Below are positions 56,855-63,939 of a stretch of 64,000 nucleotides of DNA, piece by piece. The stretch's first letter is position 1; each line of letters starts with the position of its first letter. Position numbers and translations under genes: made by a program. The notes under the pieces were generated by a model. That model ran no database searches. It had not been told where the DNA came from and saw only the letters and a program-made list of their open reading frames with translations. The DNA comes from JAFEDN01 sp963712715 (lineage in GTDB: Bacteria > Pseudomonadota > Gammaproteobacteria > Coxiellales > Coxiellaceae), in NCBI GenBank assembly GCA_963712715.1, contig CAVQJI010000015.1, positions 11,571 to 75,570 of the forward strand, in the 5' to 3' direction.

Positions 56855-56941
56855 CGTCATTGCGAGCGCCAGCGAAGCAATCCAGTTCGTACTTCGGCCA
56901 ATGCTCTGTACTGGATTGCTTCGCTGGCACTCGCAATGACG
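56855..56941. repeat. Dispersed 86-bp palindrome, copy 7
   Basis: The arms CGTCATTGCGAGCGCCAGCG and the complement ending GCAATGACG are present, preceded by TTTTAGGTTCAATC. It lies between glmM and the metallo-beta-lactamase fold gene, 17 bp before the ATG of the latter. Confidence 0.85.
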
Positions 56942-56958
56942 ATATCCAGGGAGTAGGT

Positions 56959-57726
56959 ATGCGTCTAATTTTTTTAGGGACAGCCGCGGCTTTGGTCACC
57001 GATCCTGAAAATTATCAATCCAATATGTTGTTGCGGTCGCCGTCGGGAGAGTCATTACTGATTGACTGCGGAGCCTACGCCCGCCGCTCCCTGCACGCTC
57101 AGGGGTTTGATCATCAGGATATTGGCAGCGTCTATCTGAGCCATTTGCACGCCGATCACGCCGGCGGCCTGGAGTGGCTGGCATTTGCCCGTAAATTTGC
57201 ACCGAACCCTTTATCAAAACCGCATTTTTTTCTTACAGAGCATTTAGTAAAGCCGCTCTGGGACCACACTCTGTCGGGCGGGCTGACCTCCTTAACGAAT
57301 GAACCGGCATCCTTATCCGCTTATTTTCAGGTGCATCCGATAGTCGACGGCGGCGGTTTCGATTGGGAAGGTATTCATTTCCGGATCATTGAAAATCCGC
57401 ATATCGAATCGGAATTCGCCCACATGCCGAGTTACGGGCTATTGTTTCAGGTGAACGGTCAGACGATTTTTTTGACCACGGATATGCGGTTTCAGCCAGA
57501 TCATGCCTTGCCATATTATCAGTCAGCGCAACTGATTTTTCAGGATTGCGAAACCAGCAAACATCCTTCCGGCGTACACGCGCATTATCAGGAGTTAAAA
57601 ACCCTGGACCCCGCCATAAAAGCCAAAATGTGGCTCTATCATTACAATGATACCCCCAGCCAAACCCAGGCCCGGGCGGATGGTTTTTGTGGTTTTGTCC
57701 GGCCCGGTCAGCAGTTTAACTTATAG
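56959..57726 (+). CDS. Metallo-beta-lactamase fold hydrolase
   Basis: This is a 255-residue MBL-fold protein. The metal motif is HLHADHAGG (HxHxDH), with later metal ligands in ENPHIESEFA (His), FLTTDMRFQPD (Asp) and WLYHYND (His). The start MRLIFLGTAAALVTDPENYQ and LLIDCGAYARRSL resemble RNase Z-like/PhnP-like members, but the substrate is not evident. ATG 56959 was chosen because it follows GGGAG and lies outside the repeat. An in-frame start at 56860 lies inside the palindrome. It is convergent with ahpD across the inserted kinase region. Confidence 0.85.
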   Translation: MRLIFLGTAAALVTDPENYQSNMLLRSPSGESLLIDCGAYARRSLHAQGFDHQDIGSVYLSHLHADHAGGLEWLAFARKFAPNPLSKPHFFLTEHLVKPLWDHTLSGGLTSLTNEPASLSAYFQVHPIVDGGGFDWEGIHFRIIENPHIESEFAHMPSYGLLFQVNGQTIFLTTDMRFQPDHALPYYQSAQLIFQDCETSKHPSGVHAHYQELKTLDPAIKAKMWLYHYNDTPSQTQARADGFCGFVRPGQQFNL

Positions 57727-57757
57727 ACTAAGCGGTGGCTGCGACATTCAGCGCCGG
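57722..57757 (-). pseudogene. Fragment resembling the 3' end of ahpD
   Basis: On the minus strand this encodes ALNVAATA then a stop, against VLNAAATALFIN at the end of the intact ahpD gene (59602-59650). About 29 of 37 bases match. No gene body is attached. The kinase gene and a composite repeat lie between this fragment and the intact copy. Confidence 0.5.
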
Positions 57758-57954
57758 TTAATTTTTCTCTGCAAGAGTTCTGATTTTCTCCAAAGAGAAG
57801 GCTCTGTTAAAAAATAAATCCATTCATCAATCTTGTTTTGAACCTGCTCTTTAAACGCCATCACCTTAATCAAATTTAATATTGGGTTAACAAAGCGTAA
57901 TTATTATCACAGCGATACCCTTTGAAAATAGTGATATGAATTAAGGAAATAAAT

Positions 57955-59349
57955 ATGAAGCATGATCAAAAAACCATAGTATCCTTGTGCGAAACGTCCA
58001 AAAAGTTCTTTACCTCGCCTGACAGCCAGGCTAATATTTTTAACACCATTGTAGCTGGTAAACCTTATACTCTTGTTAAAGCGACAGATGACAAAGAAAC
58101 TCCAAAATATTTTTTATTACAGAAAGAATTAGGAAAGGGCGCATTTGGTCAGGTATCGGTTGGGATAGAGATAGACCTGGATTCGCAGAAAATCTCTGAA
58201 AATATGCCTATCGCCGTTAAGATAACCGATCTCTCTGAGCAAGGCCGCGCTGTATCTGAAAGTAGAGAAGAGGCGACACGTGAGTCATTACATGAGAAAA
58301 ATTGTTTGGCTATATTAAAATCCTGTTTTGGCTATTCTATTGGTAAAAGAGTAAAAAAATGCTCTATGGAGTTAGACGAGCGTTTAATCCATACCTGGGA
58401 GGCTGAAGTAGAAGAATCTGTGCTGATTATGCCACTGTATTCTGGCCAGAGCATGGATTGTCATCAAACAATCCACGCGTATGATACATTGGTTTTATTG
58501 GATATGTCCTATTATCTATCCGATAATTTAGTTAAATTGCATGCGGAAAATATTGTTCATTCCGATCTTAAGCCCGCAAACATTGTATGGGATGTCAAAA
58601 CGCGGGAAGTAAATATTGTTGATTTTAACCGCGCTAAAATTCTAGTTAAAGGTGATTTTTATAGCTATTGCAAAGTGGCATCTGATAAAGCATGGATGGC
58701 TCCAGAGTGTTCTGAATTAACAGCCGCTGAGTTGTTACTATCGGGTTGTGGTTACAAATATTCCAAGGCCTCTGATATCTATAGTTTAGGGGCTATTTTA
58801 ACTAAAAATTATGATCTGGATTCTACAAATATAAGCTACTTAACTTATGATAAAATTTTAATAAAAAATTTTATAGCTGATATGAAAAGTCCGGATGAAA
58901 AAAGTAGGCCAACAGCGGAAGCCTGTAAAGATTTTTTCTGTCAATTAAAGCAGCAAATCGCCCTGAATAAGGCTGATCCAATGAAATTATTTTTCATGAA
59001 AACAGTAAGTGATTTGGTGATTTATGCGGAAAAAACCAAAAAATTGGTAGAATCCATGGGAGATATGCAAGGACTTTTCTCCTCAATTGGCGTCATTGCT
59101 AAACAGAATGAAAAGTATGAATTAGCATGTCGTGCTATTTCTATTTTAAATGAAGCGTTGTTATCGCCGGATTTAGATAAAGAATATTTAGTCAGACTCA
59201 TTAAAAATTGCATAGAATCTGATGAGAATATTAATGGGTTTTCCAGTTCCCCCGGCGATTTGCAGGCGATGTTTAAAAAACTGATAGGGAAAATAGATCC
59301 CACAGACAGTGATAGCTCAATTCTCAATTTCGTTACGTGGATGACATAA
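57955..59349 (+). CDS. Eukaryotic-like protein kinase
   Basis: This is a 464-residue protein with a Ser/Thr-type kinase domain at about residues 50-335. The Gly-loop is LGKGAFGQV (59-67), Lys89 lies in IAVKIT, the catalytic loop is HSDLKPANIV (Asp204, Asn209), the metal motif is VDFNRAK (DFN instead of DFG), APE is at 249-251 and the helix F pattern is ASDIYSLGAIL. HRD is HSD and DFG is DFN, so catalysis may be modified but the key residues remain. The C-terminal 130 residues are helical and of unknown role. There is no membrane segment, so it is not a PknB-type receptor. A secreted effector is the best guess. A+T-rich composition and bracketing fragments suggest acquisition. Confidence 0.82.
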   Translation: MKHDQKTIVSLCETSKKFFTSPDSQANIFNTIVAGKPYTLVKATDDKETPKYFLLQKELGKGAFGQVSVGIEIDLDSQKISENMPIAVKITDLSEQGRAVSESREEATRESLHEKNCLAILKSCFGYSIGKRVKKCSMELDERLIHTWEAEVEESVLIMPLYSGQSMDCHQTIHAYDTLVLLDMSYYLSDNLVKLHAENIVHSDLKPANIVWDVKTREVNIVDFNRAKILVKGDFYSYCKVASDKAWMAPECSELTAAELLLSGCGYKYSKASDIYSLGAILTKNYDLDSTNISYLTYDKILIKNFIADMKSPDEKSRPTAEACKDFFCQLKQQIALNKADPMKLFFMKTVSDLVIYAEKTKKLVESMGDMQGLFSSIGVIAKQNEKYELACRAISILNEALLSPDLDKEYLVRLIKNCIESDENINGFSSSPGDLQAMFKKLIGKIDPTDSDSSILNFVTWMT

Positions 59350-59373
59350 TTCTGGGTGGCCGCTCGCCCATTG

Positions 59374-59427
59374 GACGATCGCCAAACCCAGAATTACCGA
59401 TAAAACCAACCCCCTCGCATTGTGCGC
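59374..59427 (-). pseudogene. Internal znuB fragment
   Basis: GATCGCCAAACCCAGAATTA and the bases after it, down to the repeat insertion, match 61508-61560 within the intact permease gene, in the same orientation, with a handful of substitutions. The match resumes for a few bases after the composite element (GTGTAGCAG against GTGCAGCAG at 59592-59600). It is therefore a short duplicated piece of znuB into which the element inserted. Confidence 0.65.
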
Positions 59428-59591
59428 ATAGGCGTCAGTTTAAGGATTTTTTTCCCAAAAGACGCCGTCATTGCGAGCGCCAGCGAAGCAATCCAGTACA
59501 GAATTTCTACAAAGCTCGTACTGGATTGCTTCGCTGGCGCTCGCAATGACGGCTAAACTTCCTTAAACTGACGCCTATGCGCATTGTGCGC
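59416..59591. repeat. Composite MITE-like element with 12-bp target duplication
   Basis: The direct repeat CGCATTGTGCGC stands at 59416-59427 and 59580-59591. The 152-bp element between has terminal arms ATAGGCGTCAGTTTAAGGA and the complement ending CTGACGCCTAT. Palindrome copy 8 (59466-59551) is at its centre, with an AAAAGACG arm on one side only. The same composite, inverted, occurs at 26785-26934. Confidence 0.75.
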
Positions 59592-59601
59592 GTGTAGCAG
59601 T

Positions 59602-60129
59602 TTAATTTATAAATAAAGCAGTGGCCGCGGCATTCAGCACCGCGGCGATACGCACGACCGACTGGATGGATTCCTTTGGCAGTTCTGCTTTTTGCAATTC
59701 GCGCACATGCGCGTCCATACACATACCACAACCGTTAATAGCGGATACTGCGAGGCACGCCATTTCAAAGTCAACTTTGCTGATGCCGGGGTTGCTAATA
59801 ACATTCATGCGTAATTTGGCCGGCATACTTTGGTAACTTTTATCAGAGACTAAATGTGCGAATCGGTAATAAATATTATTCATCGCCATAATACTGGCCG
59901 CGGACTTGGCCGAATCCAGCTCACCCGGCGTCAGAAAAGTTTGGGCGTCAAAAGTGATTGCCTGGACTATTTGAATATTTTTAAGAGCATGGGCGCACGC
60001 CAGCGCAATAAAGCCGATCTGCTTTTCCCGCAGACCCGGCGAGCCTTGTTCATTTAAGACCATGGATAAATTAAGCCTGATATCTTTCGCAAAATCACCG
60101 ATATGGTTTTTTAATTCTTCGATATACAT
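59602..60129 (-). CDS. ahpD: AhpD-type alkylhydroperoxidase
   Basis: This is a 175-residue AhpD that reduces the peroxiredoxin AhpC. The active-site motif is CGMCMDAH in AINGCGMCMDAHVRELQKAE, with the usual Glu and His nearby. The all-helical layout and length are normal. AhpC is upstream on the same strand, about 200 bp away across a palindromic element. Its 3' end has a degenerate second copy at 57722-57757. Confidence 0.93.
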   Translation of the reverse strand: MYIEELKNHIGDFAKDIRLNLSMVLNEQGSPGLREKQIGFIALACAHALKNIQIVQAITFDAQTFLTPGELDSAKSAASIMAMNNIYYRFAHLVSDKSYQSMPAKLRMNVISNPGISKVDFEMACLAVSAINGCGMCMDAHVRELQKAELPKESIQSVVRIAAVLNAAATALFIN

Positions 60130-60212
60130 GTGTGAATCTCCTTTATTATTAAGCGGCGGCCGTCAATGTGCTTTCGCCTGTAACTCTTCAGGGGTATGAA
60201 TTTGCAAACGCA

Positions 60213-60330
60213 GAACGTTCAATTTTGCCCCAGGTTTGACGAAAAAGTGGCCGAAAAAGCGCAGCATACTACTGTATGTGAGCATTTTGAGGGCGCTTTT
60301 TCGTCAAACCTGGGGCAAAAGTGAGCGTTC
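60213..60330. repeat. 118-bp inverted-repeat element between ahpC and ahpD
   Basis: The arms beginning GAACGTTCAATTTTGCCCCA and ending GGGGCAAAAGTGAGCGTTC pair over about 34 bases (with GGTTTGACGAAAAAG and its complement). They enclose a smaller inverted repeat GCATAC/GTATG. It splits the ahpC-ahpD operon and could act as a terminator or an mRNA processing site. Sequence between it and ahpD (60166-60212) reads like a gene 3' end (VLRLQIHTPEELQAKAH) without a start. Confidence 0.7.
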
Positions 60331-60873
60331 CTATCCACTGGCTGAATAGGTGCTTTCGCCTTTTTGCCAATTGCAGGGACAGAGTTCGTCGGTTTGCAAG
60401 GCGTCCAATATCCTCAGAACTTCTTTGGGATTTCTGCCAACGTTGTGATCGGTGATCATCACAAAGCGGATAATATTTTCGGGGTCAACAATGAAAGTGG
60501 CGCGTTGGGCAACGCCTTCGCGCCGGTCTAATATTCCCAATGCGGAACAGAGATCGCGCCGGGTATCGGCGAACATGGGAAATGACAAATGCCGCAACTC
60601 ATCTTTTTGTTGTTTCCAGGCCAGATGCACGAATTCCGAATCGGTGCTGATGCCTAATATTTTCGCGTCCCGGTCGGCAAAGTCCGCGGCTAATTTTCCG
60701 AATTCGGCAATTTCCGTGGGACACACAAATGTAAAGTCTTTGGGCCAAAAAAAATAAACCGCCCATTGCCGCTGATAATCGTTATGACTCATTTCCCTAA
60801 AAGCACTTTTTTGCTCCGGGGAAACCACACCGATGCCGGAAAATTCCGGAAATGTATCGCCAATATTTCGCAT
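60331..60873 (-). CDS. ahpC: Alkyl hydroperoxide reductase AhpC (2-Cys peroxiredoxin)
   Basis: This is a 180-residue peroxiredoxin that reduces peroxides. The peroxidatic Cys lies in FWPKDFTFVCPTEIAEF and the resolving Cys in DELCPCNWQKG near the C-terminus. The C-terminal extension is short, as in AhpC forms that pair with AhpD rather than AhpF. Thr and Arg of the active site are present (TFVCPTE; REGVAQRATFIVDP). The start follows GGGAGAA. It forms an operon with ahpD. Confidence 0.94.
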   Translation of the reverse strand: MRNIGDTFPEFSGIGVVSPEQKSAFREMSHNDYQRQWAVYFFWPKDFTFVCPTEIAEFGKLAADFADRDAKILGISTDSEFVHLAWKQQKDELRHLSFPMFADTRRDLCSALGILDRREGVAQRATFIVDPENIIRFVMITDHNVGRNPKEVLRILDALQTDELCPCNWQKGESTYSASG

Positions 60874-60999
60874 AATTTTCTCCCATAAAAAATTGATTTA
60901 ACTACACACAGTTAATTTAGGAGATTTTTAACGATAAGTATAATAGATTGTTTTTATAATAATGATAATTAATATATATGACTATCTGAGAAGGATGCC

Positions 61000-61353
61000 T
61001 TATAATTGCGGCGGATTTTGGTTTTTGTTGCGCCGGGAAAGATAAGCGATAAATACCAGGATGATGAATACCGGCATAATCAACGGAAATAAAAATGGAA
61101 ATAACACAATGGCGAGAATCGCCCATCCCAAAGCAAACAGGCTGAGTAAAACAGTGAGGATGCCCGGAAGGATAAAAAACAGTAAGGCGCCGATGGCAAA
61201 CAGAGTGATCGTAGCGACCACGATTCCCCACGCCACACCCGTCATAATAATGGCGATGCCCAATAATGGCAACAGAATCTGCGACCCTATCACGCAAATT
61301 AAAATTAAAATAATAGCAAGAACCAGTAATTTTTTAGTGTGATTTCGAGTCAT
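61000..61353 (-). CDS. Small multi-pass membrane protein
   Basis: This is a 117-residue protein with a short basic N-terminus (MTRNHTKKL), four hydrophobic segments and a basic tail (LSRRNKNQNPPQL). ATG 61353 is preferred over the upstream in-frame ATG at 61368. I do not recognise a family. It lies between ahpC and znuB on the same strand. Nothing in the sequence ties it to either function. Confidence 0.6.
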   Translation of the reverse strand: MTRNHTKKLLVLAIILILICVIGSQILLPLLGIAIIMTGVAWGIVVATITLFAIGALLFFILPGILTVLLSLFALGWAILAIVLFPFLFPLIMPVFIILVFIAYLSRRNKNQNPPQL

Positions 61354-61400
61354 GAAAAAGATCTCCAAGTCTTATTTAGGAAGATAGTAACACATACCGG

Positions 61401-62216
61401 TTAGAGGCGACAGATATTTCTAAAGAAAAGATAGCAGATAAAACTCAACGCGCTAATCCAGAATGAAGCGGGCCAGTTGGTCAGATAAGTGAGGAGGATG
61501 CCAAGCCAGACAATCGCCAAACCCAAAACTACCGATAAAACTAAACCCCCACGTACCGTGCGCGTGCAGCAGCTGGCGCTGGCGGCGGGCCCGATTAATA
61601 ATGTGAAGACTAATAAAATGCCGACGACCTGGCTCGCTTCGGTGATGGCGATGGCCACCAGGATTAAAAATAACATGGAAATCGCGGATAAAGAAACGCC
61701 TTTAGCCTCTGCCAGTTCGGGTTCCAGAGTACTGAATAACAGCGGACGGGCTATGACACACAAGCCTGCCAGACTGACAAGCGAGTAAATCAGCATGGAT
61801 TTTAATAATGCCGGCGAAACGCCCAGCAAATCGCCGAATAAGATCGTCATCGCCCGTCCGGCGAAATTACTGTAAAAATACAGGAATAAAATTCCCAGTC
61901 CCAGAAAGAAGGTGAGAGTGACGCCGATAGCGACATCACTTTTTGAAGCCCTGTTTCCAAGGCCGCCCATACCCACAGCCGCGAGCACCGTCATGCCCAA
62001 TTGACCGGTGGTGACGCTTAATCCCAGCAGCCCCGCGCCGGCTGCGCCGGCAAAGCCGATATGGCTTAACGCGTGAGCTGCGAAATTTTGTGCGCGCAGC
62101 ACCACAAAATAGCCGATAATGGCCGATACGAACGCCGCCATGGTGCCCGCGGCAAAGGCAGAGCGCATAAAATTATAAGCAAATAACTCGTTAACAAAAT
62201 GGATGATCGTGAGCAT
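61401..62216 (-). CDS. znuB: Zinc/manganese ABC transporter permease
   Basis: This is a 271-residue permease of the ABC-3 family, with about eight membrane segments. FAAHALSHIGFAGAAGAGLLG holds the conserved Ala-His-Ser-His-like stretch and LLFSTLEPELAEAKG the cytoplasmic coupling region. QVVGILLVFTLLIGPAASA is also typical. ATG 62216 (MLTIIHFVNELFAYNF) is the likely start, overlapping the ATPase gene by 26 bp. It forms znuB-znuC-znuA with the two genes upstream. A fragment of this gene recurs at 59374. Confidence 0.88.
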   Translation of the reverse strand: MLTIIHFVNELFAYNFMRSAFAAGTMAAFVSAIIGYFVVLRAQNFAAHALSHIGFAGAAGAGLLGLSVTTGQLGMTVLAAVGMGGLGNRASKSDVAIGVTLTFFLGLGILFLYFYSNFAGRAMTILFGDLLGVSPALLKSMLIYSLVSLAGLCVIARPLLFSTLEPELAEAKGVSLSAISMLFLILVAIAITEASQVVGILLVFTLLIGPAASASCCTRTVRGGLVLSVVLGLAIVWLGILLTYLTNWPASFWISALSFICYLFFRNICRL

Positions 62217-62988
62217 GAATATTGCTTCCTGATTTTTCATGAATGACAAACAGGTGATTGTCCAGATGAACCACTTTAATAGGCGCACTATAGAGCCAGC
62301 TCAGCGTTTTACTATTGACGACTTCGTCCACCGTGCCGATGGCCGCTTTACCCTGAGTGAGATAAATAATTTTTTTCATCACTCCCAATAAAGGGTTCAT
62401 GTCGTGTGCGGTGAGTAACACGGTAATACCTAATTTTTGCTGAATAGAGTGAATAAGCTGCACCATTTTATCCTGCTGCGCGGGGTCCAGACTGCTTAAC
62501 GGTTCGTCCAGTAATAAAATCTTCGGTTCTCCAATCAACGCTTGCGCTAACGCCAGACGCTGTCTTTCTCCGCCGGAGAGCTGTAAATAAGGACGATCGG
62601 CGAAATCCTGCGTCTGGGTTAACTGAATAACGGTTTCAATTTGAGATTTTTGCACCTGACTGATTATCGGTAAACCCCATCGAAATCCATTGGACACAGC
62701 GGATAAATAGGCCCGGCCACTGAGTTTGTTGGTGGCCGCTAATTGACGAAATTGGCTGAGATAACCGATCTGGGGGTTGCCGCGCCGGCAGGGGGCGTCA
62801 AAAACAAAAATGCGGCCGGCGCGAGGTTTCATCAATCCTAGCAGGGCGCGTAATAATGTGCTTTTGCCGGCGCCGTGGGGCCAAAAAATGCCGATGAATT
62901 CTCCCGGCTGGATAGCTGCGGAAAAATTCTCGATAACCGGTGTTACGCCATAACCCAGCGTTAAATGATCGATATTAATCGCGTTCAT
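62191..62988 (-). CDS. znuC: Zinc/manganese ABC transporter ATPase
   Basis: This is a 265-residue ATPase energising the metal importer. The Walker A is WPHGAGKST, where most relatives have GPNGAGKST; Lys, Ser and Thr are kept. Q-loop-like IGYLSQFRQ, signature LQLSGGERQRLALAQAL, Walker B ILLLDEPLSSLDP and switch His LLTAHDMNP are normal. The tail ends in a His-rich SNIHAHDHPFC that may bind zinc. It overlaps znuA by 4 bp and znuB by 26 bp. Confidence 0.9.
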   Translation of the reverse strand: MNAINIDHLTLGYGVTPVIENFSAAIQPGEFIGIFWPHGAGKSTLLRALLGLMKPRAGRIFVFDAPCRRGNPQIGYLSQFRQLAATNKLSGRAYLSAVSNGFRWGLPIISQVQKSQIETVIQLTQTQDFADRPYLQLSGGERQRLALAQALIGEPKILLLDEPLSSLDPAQQDKMVQLIHSIQQKLGITVLLTAHDMNPLLGVMKKIIYLTQGKAAIGTVDEVVNSKTLSWLYSAPIKVVHLDNHLFVIHEKSGSNIHAHDHPFC

Positions 62989-63845
62989 GAGCTTGTCAGC
63001 GCCCTTTCCAAAGCATTTAACTGGTTGCTCATCCAGCTAAAATAATCCTGATTCAGCGGTTCGGTTTCACTAACGCCCACCACTGGAATCCCCGCTTTTT
63101 GGGCAATTTTTTGCATTCGATCGGTTGCCGGATTAGTCACCTGGTTATTAAAAATGAGTACTTTTACCTGATGTTGTGTGAGTTTATTTTCAAAATCCCT
63201 GACATCGCTGACGGCGGGTTCTGTGTCGTTCATGATGCTGAGTTGAAAGCCCCGGCCCTGCATGACCAATCCCAGAGCGTCCGCCATATCATTAAAAACC
63301 GGTTCGGTGGCGATAACGGCGGTACCCCGGTACTGTTTTTGCAGTTGCTGGATTTTTTTCTCCAGCGCCTGATAATTGTTTGTAAAAACGGATAGCTGCT
63401 CCTGAAAATAGGGTTGATGCGCCGGGTCAAGCTGCCCCAGTTGCGTGGCCAAACGATTGGCGACGGCCAGCATGGTTTTAGGGTCATACCAGATATGTGG
63501 GTTATCGCCCATTTTTTTTCCGGTCAGACTGGAAGCGTTAATAATATGGCTGTTTTTCGATTGGGCGGACGCAATTAAATTGTTAATCCACGAATCATAA
63601 CCAAGACCGTTGTAAATAATAATATCAGCGTCGGCGACAGCCCTGGCGGTTGCGGGATTGCTGCTAAACAGATGAGGGTCCTGTTGCGGATTATTAAGAA
63701 TGCTGGTGACCTGCGCATAATTCCCGCCGATTTGTTCCCCGATCCGGCCATAAAAATTTTCGGCGGCGACAATATGCACCGGCACGGCATGGACTGTGAA
63801 CGCAAGAAGCCATATAGCCAATCCCGCCATCAATTTTCTGAACAT
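62985..63845 (-). CDS. znuA: Metal ABC transporter substrate-binding protein (ZnuA/TroA-like)
   Basis: This is a 286-residue periplasmic metal receptor of the cluster A-I type. A signal peptide (residues 1-20, ending AVHA) precedes VHIVAAENFYGRIGEQIGG. Metal ligands appear as His in DPHLFSSN and NPHIWYDPKTM. The His of the third block is replaced by a RGFQLS-like stretch, and Asp/Glu in SETEPLN completes the site. The His/Asp-rich loop of classical ZnuA is missing, and the third His is not evident, so manganese or another metal remains possible. It heads the operon. A weak inverted repeat ACTCT/AGAGT lies just upstream. Confidence 0.85.
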   Translation of the reverse strand: MFRKLMAGLAIWLLAFTVHAVPVHIVAAENFYGRIGEQIGGNYAQVTSILNNPQQDPHLFSSNPATARAVADADIIIYNGLGYDSWINNLIASAQSKNSHIINASSLTGKKMGDNPHIWYDPKTMLAVANRLATQLGQLDPAHQPYFQEQLSVFTNNYQALEKKIQQLQKQYRGTAVIATEPVFNDMADALGLVMQGRGFQLSIMNDTEPAVSDVRDFENKLTQHQVKVLIFNNQVTNPATDRMQKIAQKAGIPVVGVSETEPLNQDYFSWMSNQLNALERALTSS

Positions 63846-63939
63846 GACGCCTCTCTTGACTCTAAAACTGAGAGTATAACAGAGCTGTCAAGATCCCGGC
63901 ATTACTTTTTAGAAAAAATCCTCCGTACATGATAATTTT
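63846..63939 (-). promoter_or_regulatory. Promoter region of the metal-uptake operon
   Basis: This short region precedes znuA. On the minus strand it has TTGACA, then CTGTTATACTCTCAG and the inverted repeat ACTCT-AGAGT. The GTTATACT part is reminiscent of half of a Zur site (GTTATA-n-ATAAC), but the second half is missing. The operator assignment is weak. Confidence 0.3.

Noticed and set aside
56860..56958. Upstream start for the metallo-beta-lactamase fold gene
   Set aside because: The extension translates the palindrome and is not family-like; ATG 56959 has a ribosome site.
26812..59551. The 86-bp repeats as a CRISPR array
   Set aside because: Copies are thousands of bases apart and palindromic over their whole length, with no spacers and no cas genes.
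60917..61297. 126-residue frame overlapping the small membrane protein
   Set aside because: It is an out-of-frame overlap of a clear multi-pass membrane protein and has poor residue composition.
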